Program-made: the position numbers and the translations under genes | Shown: positions 50,000-61,700 of the stretch, one piece after another | Layout of the letters: every line of letters starts with the position of its first letter | Numbering within the stretch: the first letter of the stretch is position 1 | Source of the DNA: Accumulibacter sp. | GTDB taxonomy: Bacteria > Pseudomonadota > Gammaproteobacteria > Burkholderiales > Rhodocyclaceae | Assembly (NCBI GenBank): GCA_024235715.1 | Contig: JACKLW010000006.1 | Location: forward strand, 62,001 to 126,000 | Direction: 5' to 3' | Length of the DNA stretch: 64,000 nucleotides | Notes under the pieces: model-generated | Told to the model about the DNA's origin: nothing | What the model saw: the letters and a program-made list of their open reading frames with translations, nothing else | Database searches by the model: none

Positions 50000-50974
50000 T
50001 CAGGTAGCTCGGAATGCCCGCACGCCGAGGATCACGCCGCTGACCAGCAGGGCGATGCCGAGCAGGGCCGTGCTGCCCGGCAGCGCGGTTCGCCAGAGGA
50101 AGGCATAGGCGAACGCCGCCAGGGTTTCGAAAACGATCAACTGGCCGACGAGCGCGGCGGGCAGCAGTCTGCTGGCCCGGTTCCAGAGCAGCGTGCCGAG
50201 CCACGAGGCGCAGAAACCCAGCGTCAGCATCAGTCCGATGTAGCGCCCGGGATGCGCGCCGAGCGGGAAGTCGAAACCGCCGTTCCAGTGGAAGTACAGA
50301 CCGGCGGCGGCCATGCCGATGAGCGCCAGCGGCAGCGTTGCCAGTCCCTGGGCGATGGCCCAGGTGCCGGAAGCCAGCGCCGGTCGCTGCTGCAGCCAGC
50401 GCGAATTGCGCAGCGGGTACCAGGTCCAGGCGAACACTGCCGCCAGCGCGAACGCCGTGCCGAGGAAATAGTCCTGCGTGCTGCGCCGCTCGTCGAGCAG
50501 GGCCATCTCGTGGCTGTTCACCAGCGCGATGCCGGCGGCGATGACCAGCAGCGAAGGCAGCAACCGGCGCCAGGGCAGTGCTTCGGCGCTGAAGTTGGCG
50601 GCGATGGCAATGACGATCGGCAGCGTGCCGATGAGCATCGTCGGCAGCGGGGCGTCGGCGAGCTGGATGGCGGCCGAGAGAAACAGGTAGTAGAGGATGT
50701 TGCCGACCAGCGCCAGTTCGAAAGCCGTCCGCCAGTCCTGGCGGCGCAGGCTCTGCAGGCGCGGTCTGTCGGTCCACGCGAGCAGCAGGGCAATCACCCC
50801 GAAGCTGAGGTAGCGGCCGAAGGAGAGCATCGCCGGCGGGTAATCGGGCAGCATCAGGGGCACGACGAACACCAGGCCCCACAGCAGCCCGGCGCCAAGC
50901 GCGCAGGCGACGCCTTCGACGAGGTTGCGGCGCAGGGGCAGCCGTGCTCTCGTCGTCGGCGCGCTTTCGCTCAC
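50000..50974 (-). CDS. EamA-family (DMT) transporter
   Basis: 324 residues, ten predicted helices arranged as two EamA repeats (first about 20-155, second about 175-320). Motifs: GAGLLWGLVFVVP, SFGRYLSFGVIALLLA, LLVIAAGIALVN, and GTLLWNRASRLLPAALVGQL in the second repeat. It is an inner-membrane drug/metabolite exporter; substrate unknown. The 16-base gap to ubiT on the same strand suggests it may be transcribed with the ubiU-V-T genes. Confidence 0.88.
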   Translation of the reverse strand: MSESAPTTRARLPLRRNLVEGVACALGAGLLWGLVFVVPLMLPDYPPAMLSFGRYLSFGVIALLLAWTDRPRLQSLRRQDWRTAFELALVGNILYYLFLSAAIQLADAPLPTMLIGTLPIVIAIAANFSAEALPWRRLLPSLLVIAAGIALVNSHEMALLDERRSTQDYFLGTAFALAAVFAWTWYPLRNSRWLQQRPALASGTWAIAQGLATLPLALIGMAAAGLYFHWNGGFDFPLGAHPGRYIGLMLTLGFCASWLGTLLWNRASRLLPAALVGQLIVFETLAAFAYAFLWRTALPGSTALLGIALLVSGVILGVRAFRAT

Positions 50975-50990
50975 GGCCGGCAGCGGCCGC

Positions 50991-53400
<2,410 letters not shown>

Positions 53401-53444
53401 GCGAAACCTCGGCGAGGAGAGCGGGCGAGTGACGAGAACTGGCC

Positions 53445-53485
53445 AGTATAGCGAGGACAGCCACGCGGCACTTGATTCGCGTCAA
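53445..53485 (-). promoter_or_regulatory. Class II FNR promoter of ubiU-ubiV-ubiT
   Basis: On the minus strand TTGACGCGAATCAA (53485-53472) matches the FNR consensus at 9 of 10 defined positions. TATACT follows at 53450-53445. The distance between them puts the box centre at about -41, exactly the class II activation geometry, with the predicted transcript starting about 35-40 bases ahead of the ubiU ATG. The box overlaps the last codons of the upstream gene. Confidence 0.75.
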
Positions 53486-54291
53486 GTTCCCGGCGATTGC
53501 GCCAGGCTGGCGCGCAGGCGCCGCAGATAGGCCAGCCCACGGATCGCCCGGCTGCCGTACCAGGAGACCATTTCGCCGTCGATGAGTGCCGCACGCGCAT
53601 CCGGCGCTGCGTCGGCCAGTCGTCGAAGGTGTTGCTCGCGAAATGGGTAGGGCTCGCTGGACAGGAGGACCAGCTCGGCTTCACCAGCCAGCGTCGCCAG
53701 GTCGACCGCCGGGTAGCGATCCCTGCTTTCGACCGGCAGGGTGTCCCAGCCGGCGGCCGCCAGCATGCGCGAGATATAGGTGTCGCGGGCGACGCCGAGC
53801 CAGGGTTTCTGCCAGATCAGATAGAGCACGCGCTGTCGCGGCAGGCCCGCCGCCGTGGTGGCCAGCGCCGCCCACTGACGCTCGAAAGCGGCCGCCAGCG
53901 CCGCGGCTTGTGGTTCGCGCCCGAAGACGCCGCCGAGCAGGCGGTAGAGGCCGAGATTGTCGCGTGCGGCCAGCGGATGGGTGACGATCAGATGCGGCAC
54001 GAAGGCTTGCAGCGCTTCGACTTCATCACGACGGTTTTCATCGATGTTGACGATCACGTGCGTCGGCCGCAAGGCGCGCAGTTTCTCGATCGAGAAGCCC
54101 TTGGTGCCGCCGACCTTTGGCAGGCGCCGGACGACCTGTCGTGGATGGATGCAGAAGCCGGTGCGGCCAACCAGGCAATCGGCCAGTCCGAGATCGACGA
54201 GCAGTTCGGTGAGGCTCGGTACCAGCGAGACGATTCGCGGCGTCTCCGGAAAGCGGTCGTGTTGCTTGCCGATCGCGTCAGACCATTGCAT
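53482..54291 (-). CDS. Cobalamin-binding protein (BtuF-like, no signal peptide)
   Basis: 269 residues with the type III periplasmic-binding fold: PRIVSLVPSLTELLVDLGLADCLVGRT, VGGTKGFSIEKLRALRPTHVI, and DTYISRMLAAAGWDTLPV. The family is annotated as cobalamin-binding or helical-backbone metal receptor. No signal peptide is visible, so either it is cytoplasmic or a secretory start was missed; the chosen ATG has no hydrophobic N-terminus. No BtuCD genes adjoin. It fits the B12 theme (class II RNR) but ligand is inferred. Confidence 0.82.
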   Translation of the reverse strand: MQWSDAIGKQHDRFPETPRIVSLVPSLTELLVDLGLADCLVGRTGFCIHPRQVVRRLPKVGGTKGFSIEKLRALRPTHVIVNIDENRRDEVEALQAFVPHLIVTHPLAARDNLGLYRLLGGVFGREPQAAALAAAFERQWAALATTAAGLPRQRVLYLIWQKPWLGVARDTYISRMLAAAGWDTLPVESRDRYPAVDLATLAGEAELVLLSSEPYPFREQHLRRLADAAPDARAALIDGEMVSWYGSRAIRGLAYLRRLRASLAQSPGT

Positions 54292-54327
54292 GATTGGGGT
54301 CTTGAGGGAAGAGAAGGAGAGAGGAGG

Positions 54328-55053
54328 ATGCTAGCTCAGAAACTTGCCGTTGTGACCGGCGCGGCGCGTGGGCTGGGCCTGGCGGTTGCGCGCGATCTGG
54401 CCGCCGCCGGCTGCCTGGTGCTGATGGTCGGGCGTAATGCCGAAGCGATTGAAAATGCTGCCCGGGAGTTGCGTGCAGGCGGTCAGCAGGTGGTTGCTCA
54501 CGTTGCCGACGTCACCGACGCCGGCGCCGTCGCCGCGCTTGCCGCCCGTCTGCGTCGCGAGTTCGGCCGCGCCGACATCCTGGTCAACAATGCCGGTATA
54601 TTTCCCGAACGCACGGATTTCGCGCAGCCGCAGGCCGGCAGTGTTTTCGCCGTCGATCCGGAGGCGGTCGCCGCCACCTACACCGCCAACGCGCTGGCGC
54701 CGCTGCGCCTGATTCAGGCAATCGTGCCCCTGATGCGCGAAAATGCCTGGGGTCGCATCGTCAATGTTTCATCGGCGATGGGGCAACTGTCCGCCATGGG
54801 TGGGGCCTGGCCCGGCTACCGGATGTCGAAAGCCGCGCTCAATGCGCTGACCCGCCTCACTGCCGCTGAACTCGAGGCAAGCCCGGTCAAGATCAACGCG
54901 GTCTGCCCCGGCTGGTGTCGTACCGAGATGGGCGGCAAGGACGCGCCGCGCAGCGCCGATGAGGGCGCCAAGGGGATTGTCTGGGCAGCGCTGCTGCCTG
55001 ACGACGGTCCGAGCGGCGGTTTCTTTCGCGATGGCGAGGCAATCGAGTGGTAA
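54328..55053 (+). CDS. Short-chain dehydrogenase/reductase
   Basis: 241 residues from ATG 54328, preceded by AAGGAGAGAGGAGG. Rossmann motif TGAARGLG (residues 10-17), NNAG (ILVNNAGIF), catalytic Ser in VNVSSAMGQL, and the YxxxK pair Tyr164/Lys168. It is a classical SDR likely using NADP(H) (Arg14, Arg39-type residues). Substrate unknown. Divergent from the cobalamin-binding gene, with 36 bases between starts. Confidence 0.92.
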   Translation: MLAQKLAVVTGAARGLGLAVARDLAAAGCLVLMVGRNAEAIENAARELRAGGQQVVAHVADVTDAGAVAALAARLRREFGRADILVNNAGIFPERTDFAQPQAGSVFAVDPEAVAATYTANALAPLRLIQAIVPLMRENAWGRIVNVSSAMGQLSAMGGAWPGYRMSKAALNALTRLTAAELEASPVKINAVCPGWCRTEMGGKDAPRSADEGAKGIVWAALLPDDGPSGGFFRDGEAIEW

Positions 55054-55176
55054 GCCGGCCGGGGCCGCGCATGCAGCCCGCAACATGGCTGATCGACGAG
55101 CGCTGCCGTTGGCCGCGGAATCGTTCGCGATGAACGAGGCGACTGCCGCTCGGCTGCGCGCCGTGACGGTCTCGCA

Positions 55177-58100
55177 ATGAGCTTCGCAGGCCTGGAACGG
55201 ATGCGCGATCTGTTGCAGGTCCGCATCGTTTCCGGGTCCGCGAGACTTCTGCAGCGAGCCGGGACCGTCCTGCTTCTGGCCAGCCTGGCGCACGCCGAAC
55301 CGGCGCCACCGCTGAACGTCGACAACCCGCTGGCCGAGCCGCGTTTCGAGTCGGTCGGCGTCGGCATCATCCCGCGCGACGTGGTCCCGACAATGGCCCA
55401 GGACCGCGCCGGTTTCCTGTGGATTGCCACCGGTGACGGTCTGGTGCGCTTCGATGGCTACCGCTTTCGGCCGCAGGAGCGCGAGAGTGCGGACCCGGCG
55501 GCGCGCAACCTCGGCTGGATTCGTGCCCTGCTGCCGGGTAGCGACGGGCGGCTGTGGATAGGTACCGAGTGGGAAGGTCTGGCGGTCTATGACCCGGCCA
55601 GCGAGAAAGTGACTGCCTGGCGCGGCAAGGGCGAAGAGAACGACGAAAAGACCGGTCTCCAGAAGGACAGGGGCCTGCCAACGATTCGCGCCCTGGCCGA
55701 GGATGCAGACGGCAGCATCTGGGCCGGCGCCGAGGGAAGCGGGCTCGAACACTACGATCTGCAAAGCGGCAGCGTCGCCCGCTACCGCCACTCGCAGCAA
55801 GCGGGCAGCCTGCCCGACGATCGCGTGCAGGCGCTGCTCGTTGACCGCCAGGGGACCCTGTGGGTGGGCAGCTGGGCCGGCTTGAGCCGCCGCCAGGCGG
55901 GCAGCGATGCCTTCGAGCCGGTCTTCTCGAGCAAGGGCGTCGGTGGCGCCAGCCTTGCCGGGCGCGTCGTGGAAGCCCTGGCGCAGGCATCGGACGGGCG
56001 TATCTGGGTCGGCACGCGGCAAGGCGACCTGGCGATCGTCGATGCGGCGACGGGCGAGGGCCTGTTCGTCGATCATGCGCAGGACAACGCCAATCACGGC
56101 GCGGTGTCCAGTCTGCTCGAGGCGCCGGGCGGGCAGATGTGGGTCGGCCGATCGACAGGCATCGACCTGCACGATGCTGTTGACGGTCACCTTGTACAGC
56201 GCCTGCGCCACGACCTGCGCAAACGTTCCGGACTGGCGGGCAACGAGGTGACGGCGCTGATCCGCGATCAGGCCGGCCTGATCTGGGTCGGCGGCTTCGG
56301 CGTCGGGCTGCAGCGCCACGATCCGAGCAATCGCAGTATCTGGCTGCGCGGCGCCGATGCGCGGCCCGACAGCCCATTTTCGGAAGCCGACGTGCGCGCC
56401 CTGCTGCAGGTGGACAATGGCGAAATCTGGGCCGCCACCCCCAAGGGCGACGTGGCGGTCATGGACCAGTTGCTGCGTGTTACCGGTACGCTGTCGCCGC
56501 AGGCTTCGGGAGCGAGCGGCGCGGCCGGCGGGCAGGCAGGCCAGCCGCCGCCGGTACGTATCGAGGCGATGACGCAGGCCGGCGATGGCAGCGTCTGGCT
56601 GGGCGCCGATTCCGTGCTCTATCAGTTCAGCCGCGACCATCGGCAACTGCGCACCTTGCCGCATGGCGGCGGTCTTACCCGACGCCTGCTGGCCGGCAGC
56701 GATGGCTCGCTGTGGGTGGCCAGCCAGGATGGCGTTCATCGCCTGCGGCGCGGTGCAACTGAAGTCCTGCGTGTCAAGCTGCCCGCTGGGCAAGCGTTGC
56801 ACGCCGACATCAACGCCCTCGCCGAGGCCAGCGATGGCAGCGTCTGGGTCGGCGGCGGCAAGGGACTGTTTCGTGCCGCTGCCGGCAGCAGCGAGCTGCT
56901 GCCGGTCGAAAGCCCGGCGGGCGACGGCCTCAACCCCAGCGTCATCGGACTGCTGTTCGACAGCCAGCAGACGCTGTGGGTGGACACGGCGGTTACCGGT
57001 CTGCATCGCATGCTCAGCTGGGATGGCCGGCAAGCGCGCTTCGAGCATATCAGCGCAAGACATGGCATCGTCAGCCGGCCGTTCGGCGGCAACCTGCTCG
57101 AGGATGCGCGCGGTCGCATCTGGACGCAGATGCACGTCTATGACCCCGCCAGCGATCGGCTCGACGAATTGACCGCCGCCGATGGCGCGAATCTCGGTAC
57201 CGGCTGGTTCCTGTCACGGACCAAAACGACCGACGGGCGCATGCTGTTCGGCGGCAGCAAGGGCATCCTGGTGGTCCGGCCGGAGCGTTTCGACGCCTGG
57301 GCCTACCAGCCGCCGCTGCTGGTTGCCGAGCTGACCATCAACGGCCAGCGCGAGTCGGCCGGAGGAATCCTTGGCGGACTCACGCTGGCACCCGCGCAGC
57401 GCAGCTTCAGCCTGGCATTTGCGGCGGTCGATTTCCGTGATCCGGGCCGCGTTCGCTACGCCTACCAGTTGCAGGGTTTCGACCCCGACTGGATCGACAG
57501 CGCAGCCGATTCCCGCGTCGCCACCTACAGCAACCTGAATCCTGGCGACTACCTGCTGCGCGTGCGTGCCAGTAATCGCAGCGGTACCTGGAGTCCATAC
57601 CAGCTGGCAATCCCGGTGCGCATCCTGCCTGCCTGGTGGGAAACCTGGTGGTTCCGCCTGTTCTTCCTCGCCTTGCTGACGCTGCTGCTCTACGCCCTGC
57701 TGCAGTTGCGTACCCGTCACCTTCGTTTGCGCCAGAGCCAGCTGAAGCACCTGGTGCAGGCGCGTACGGCCGAACTGGAGGCGCTGGCGCTGGCGCTGCA
57801 ACGCGAGTCGGCCGCACTGGAGGAGTCGAGCCTGACCGACCCCTTGACCGGTCTGCGCAACCGCCGCTTCCTGACGCAGCACATCGAGGCTGACGCCGCC
57901 CTTGCGGTGCGCGAGTACGAGAGTCACTACAAGTACGGGGCGAAGCTGCGTGACGAAGCCGGCCTGATCTTCTTCCTCTTCGACATCGATCACTTCAAAC
58001 ATGTCAACGACCGTTATGGCCATGCCGCGGGTGATGCGGTGATCAGGCAAATGCGCGACCGACTGGTCGCCGTGTTCCGCGACACGGACTACCTGATTCG

Positions 58101-58596
58101 CTGGGGCGGGGAAGAGTTCCTCGTCGTGGCGCGCGCGACGCCGCGCAGCCATGCAGCCGACCTGGCCGAGCGGGCGCGCCTTGCGGTCGCTGAGCAGCCT
58201 TTCGTCCTGGACGACGGCAGGCGGGTGGCCAAGACCTGCTCGATCGGCTTCTGCTGCTTCCCCCTGTCAACGCAGCATGCGGATGCGCTGGGCTGGGCTG
58301 CCGCGGTCAATATCGCCGATGCGGCGCTGTACACGGTGAAGGGCGCAGGGCGCAACGGCTGGCTGGGAGCGCTGAGCGCCGGCGACGAATCGGCCGAAGC
58401 CCTGATTGCCCGGTCACGCAGGTCCTTGACCGAGTGGACGCGATCAGGAGAGCTGGAGGTGGTCTGGTCGCCACGGCTCGACGCCCTGCCGGAAGTGCTT
58501 TTCGAGACGGCCGAGCCGGCGGGCGGCGCGAGCTCGGCGAGTACGCAGTCTCGCGATGCCGCGCGTGTCGTCAGGACGTCGCCCGGCCCGGCTTGA
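55177..58596 (+). CDS. Membrane diguanylate cyclase with a two-component-regulator beta-propeller
   Basis: 1139 residues. An N-terminal signal/anchor (AGTVLLLASLAHAEP), a large periplasmic propeller of repeated Reg_prop blades (for example QDRAGFLWIATGDGLVRFDG, SDGRLWIGTEWEGL, DGSIWAGAEGSGL), a Y_Y_Y domain (RVRYAYQLQGFDPDWIDS), one membrane helix (WFRLFFLALLTLLLYALLQL), a short coiled coil, and a GGDEF domain with active-site GGEEF at 977-981. It senses an extracytoplasmic signal, perhaps a carbohydrate, and makes cyclic di-GMP. The C-terminal 80 residues are not part of GGDEF. A nearby HisKA gene is convergent, not a partner. Confidence 0.93.
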   Translation: MSFAGLERMRDLLQVRIVSGSARLLQRAGTVLLLASLAHAEPAPPLNVDNPLAEPRFESVGVGIIPRDVVPTMAQDRAGFLWIATGDGLVRFDGYRFRPQERESADPAARNLGWIRALLPGSDGRLWIGTEWEGLAVYDPASEKVTAWRGKGEENDEKTGLQKDRGLPTIRALAEDADGSIWAGAEGSGLEHYDLQSGSVARYRHSQQAGSLPDDRVQALLVDRQGTLWVGSWAGLSRRQAGSDAFEPVFSSKGVGGASLAGRVVEALAQASDGRIWVGTRQGDLAIVDAATGEGLFVDHAQDNANHGAVSSLLEAPGGQMWVGRSTGIDLHDAVDGHLVQRLRHDLRKRSGLAGNEVTALIRDQAGLIWVGGFGVGLQRHDPSNRSIWLRGADARPDSPFSEADVRALLQVDNGEIWAATPKGDVAVMDQLLRVTGTLSPQASGASGAAGGQAGQPPPVRIEAMTQAGDGSVWLGADSVLYQFSRDHRQLRTLPHGGGLTRRLLAGSDGSLWVASQDGVHRLRRGATEVLRVKLPAGQALHADINALAEASDGSVWVGGGKGLFRAAAGSSELLPVESPAGDGLNPSVIGLLFDSQQTLWVDTAVTGLHRMLSWDGRQARFEHISARHGIVSRPFGGNLLEDARGRIWTQMHVYDPASDRLDELTAADGANLGTGWFLSRTKTTDGRMLFGGSKGILVVRPERFDAWAYQPPLLVAELTINGQRESAGGILGGLTLAPAQRSFSLAFAAVDFRDPGRVRYAYQLQGFDPDWIDSAADSRVATYSNLNPGDYLLRVRASNRSGTWSPYQLAIPVRILPAWWETWWFRLFFLALLTLLLYALLQLRTRHLRLRQSQLKHLVQARTAELEALALALQRESAALEESSLTDPLTGLRNRRFLTQHIEADAALAVREYESHYKYGAKLRDEAGLIFFLFDIDHFKHVNDRYGHAAGDAVIRQMRDRLVAVFRDTDYLIRWGGEEFLVVARATPRSHAADLAERARLAVAEQPFVLDDGRRVAKTCSIGFCCFPLSTQHADALGWAAAVNIADAALYTVKGAGRNGWLGALSAGDESAEALIARSRRSLTEWTRSGELEVVWSPRLDALPEVLFETAEPAGGASSASTQSRDAARVVRTSPGPA

Positions 58597-58704
58597 GCGC
58601 GGCCCGCAGCCGTTCGATCTCGCCGGCCAGGGCGACGCCGCAGTCGAATTGGGCGCTGGTCGGCTGCGTCGGAGCCCGGGCGGTGTGCACACGGGCGCGG
58701 CGTT

Positions 58705-61700
58705 TCAGGGGGTGGCGTCGCCGGTGGTGGCCGCATGCTTTTGCAGCCGCTCCTGCAGATCCTGGCCGTTGATGGGCTTGGCGAGGTAGTCGTCCATGCC
58801 GGCGGCGAGACAGGTTTCGCGACCGCCATATGCGGCGTTGGCGGTCATGGCGATGATAGGCTGACGTCGCGCGCCGCTGGCTGCTTCGGCAGCGCGAACC
58901 AGCCGCGTCGCTTCGAGGCCATCCATGACCGGCATCATCAGGTCCATCAGGACCACGTCGAAGCTGTCGGTGCGCAGGCGTTCAACGGCAGCCAGGCCGT
59001 TGTCCACCAGCGTGACCCGGTGACCCCAGCGTTCGAGGAGTCTCGTCTCCAGCTCCTGATTGATTTCATTGTCCTCGACCAGCAAGACCCGCAGCGAGGG
59101 CGATTCACCGTTGGGGGAATGCCCGCCAGGGCGGGCGACGGGGTCGGCAGCCCTGCTTCCGAGAGCGCGGCCGAGCATCCGGAGGATCTCGTCGCCGGTG
59201 ACCGGTTTGCGCAGGCAGCCAGCGACTCCGAGCTGGCGGTTACGCCCGGCATCGCCATGTCTGGGCACTGCGGAAACGATCACCAGCGCCATCGCCTCTC
59301 CTCCCGGTTCGGCGCGAAGCCGGCCGGCGAGGGTATAGGCGTCGACCCCTGGCAGTCCGCTGTCAAGCACGGCGACGTCGAATGCACATCGCGTAGCAGC
59401 AAGCATCGCCAAGGCCGCTTCGCCTGAGCCAACGGCGTCGACGACCGCGCCGCAGCCCTCCAGCGCACGCCTCATGAGCGCGCGGCTGAGCGGGTGGCGG
59501 TCGACGATCAGCACCCGCTTGTCGACCAGTTGCGCCAGCTGCAAGGCCTGTCGTTGCTCCCCGGGGGCGACGCCACAGCGGATTGTGAAGTGGAAAGTGC
59601 TGCCTCGACCGAGCTGACTTTCGACCCAGATGCGTCCGCCGAGAAGTTCGGCCAGCCGTGCGGAGATGGTGAGTCCGAGACCGGTTCCGCCGTACCTGCG
59701 GGTAACGGAAGCATCGACCTGGGCGAAGGCGTCAAAAATCGTCGCCAGCTTCTCTTCAGGAACGCCAATGCCGCTGTCGACCACGGCAAAATGCAGTTCG
59801 ATTTCGCCCGCCTGGTCGCCCACCGCGCGCTCCAGGTGCAGCATCACTTCGCCTCGCGGCGTGAATTTGATCGCGTTGCCGACCAGATTGAGCAGCACCT
59901 GACGCAAGCGACCTGCGTCGCCCAGCACTACCAGGGGAACCTGGGGGTCGATGTCGCAGAGCAGCTCGAGTCCCTTGTCGTAGGCGCGCAGGGCGAGCGA
60001 CTTGAGTGTCTCGCCAACGCATTGCCAGAGGTTGAATGCGACGCGTTCGGTGACCATTTTGCCGGCCTCGATCTTCGAAAAGTCGAGGATGTCGTTGATG
60101 ATCGTCAGCAGCGCATCGGATGAGTCCTTGACGATCTGCAGGGAAGCGCGTCGCTCCTCGCTGAGTTCGCTGTCGAGGAGCAGATCGGTCATGCCGATGA
60201 TGCCGTTCATCGGCGTACGTATTTCGTGGCTCATGTTGGCCAGAAACTCGGACTTGGCGCGGTTGGCGGTCTCCGCGTCTTCCTTGGCACGGCGCAACTC
60301 CTCGGAGGTGCGTTTGGCGGCCGAGATGTCGGCCAGGTAACCGTTCCACAGCCTGCCGCCGCTGGCTGTCGGCATCGCTTGCGCCGCGCCGTGCAACCAG
60401 ACGGGTTCACGACGCTGCGGGTGGACGATTCGGAACTCGAGCGACCATCGCGACTGGCGACTCGTCGTTGCAGCGATCGACTTCTCGAGCAGTGGCCGAT
60501 CGTCTGCATGTACCAGGTCAAAGAGTTTGTCGGCACTGGCCATGACCTCTTCAGCCGGCACGCCGCAGATTTGCGCCACCGCGCGACTGAAGAAAAGGAA
60601 GCGGTGTTCGCCGTGCGACCATTGATACTGGTAGACGGCGACCGGGATATTGTCGGTTGTTTCCCGCAAGCGCGCGTCGGCTTCCTTGAGCGCGGTGACG
60701 TCCTGCCAGATGCCCGTGAAGATCGTTGCACCGTCGGCCGTCGCAGGCTCGGGCGTCGGGTTGATCTCGCCGCGAATCCAGCGCAGCGCGCCGCCGGGAA
60801 GGCGAATTCGACACTCCCACTGCCACCTCTGGCGGCGCTCCGCCGCCCATCTGAGGCCCTTTTCGACACGTCGCCGGTCTGCGGAGACGATCTGCCGGGT
60901 GGCGAGCGACGCATCGGCGAACAGGGCCGCAGGCTCCAGCCCGCGAATCTCGCCCAGGCGATCGCTGACGAAGGTGTAGCGAATCCGCTGCGGACTGACC
61001 TCGCACTGAAAGACCACCGCAGGTACGCTGTTGGTGATCTGGCGCAGGCGGGATTCCGCCCCCGATATCGCAGCTTCCTGCGCCTTGCGGTCGGTGATGT
61101 CCACGATCGCGCCAAGCAGGCCGGCAATACTGCCATCGGCTTTGGTCAGGGTCGCCTTGTGGAAGATCACGTCGCGCCGACTGCCGTCGGATAGCTCGAC
61201 CTGCGCCTCATAGATCTGCTGGCCGACCGCCTGCAGGAGTTCGCGATCCTTCTCGATGTGCAGTCCCGAGAATTCGGCAGGCAGCAGATCCTGGACGGTC
61301 CTTCCTGCCCAGTCGCTGCGCGCGATGCCGAAGAACTCGGCAAACGCCCGGTTGAGGTGCTGATAACGTCCGCCGGTATCCGTGAGGTAGATCGGCAAGG
61401 GCACCACCTCGAAGAGCTCCTGCACCAGATGCAGTTGCTCCTGCACCTGTTCCAGCGCGAGCCGTCGTTCGGTCACGTCATTCAGCGTGCCGGCGCAGCC
61501 GCTGAAGTTTCCGGCGTCATCGAACTCGGCACGGGCAAAGACCTCCAGCCAGCGATCGTCGCCATGTCGCGTGCGGTAGCGTGCCTCCTCGCGGACAAAG
61601 TCGATCTTGGCGCTGGCCAGAGCCGAGAAGCGCGAAGCGGCGTAGGCACGGTCCTCGATCGGGACGCTTGCCAGCGAGGGGCGGCCGATGCTTTCGTGAA

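Noticed and set aside
54769-57135. 788-codon frame on the minus strand
   Set aside because: Antisense to the diguanylate cyclase gene; no motifs of its own.
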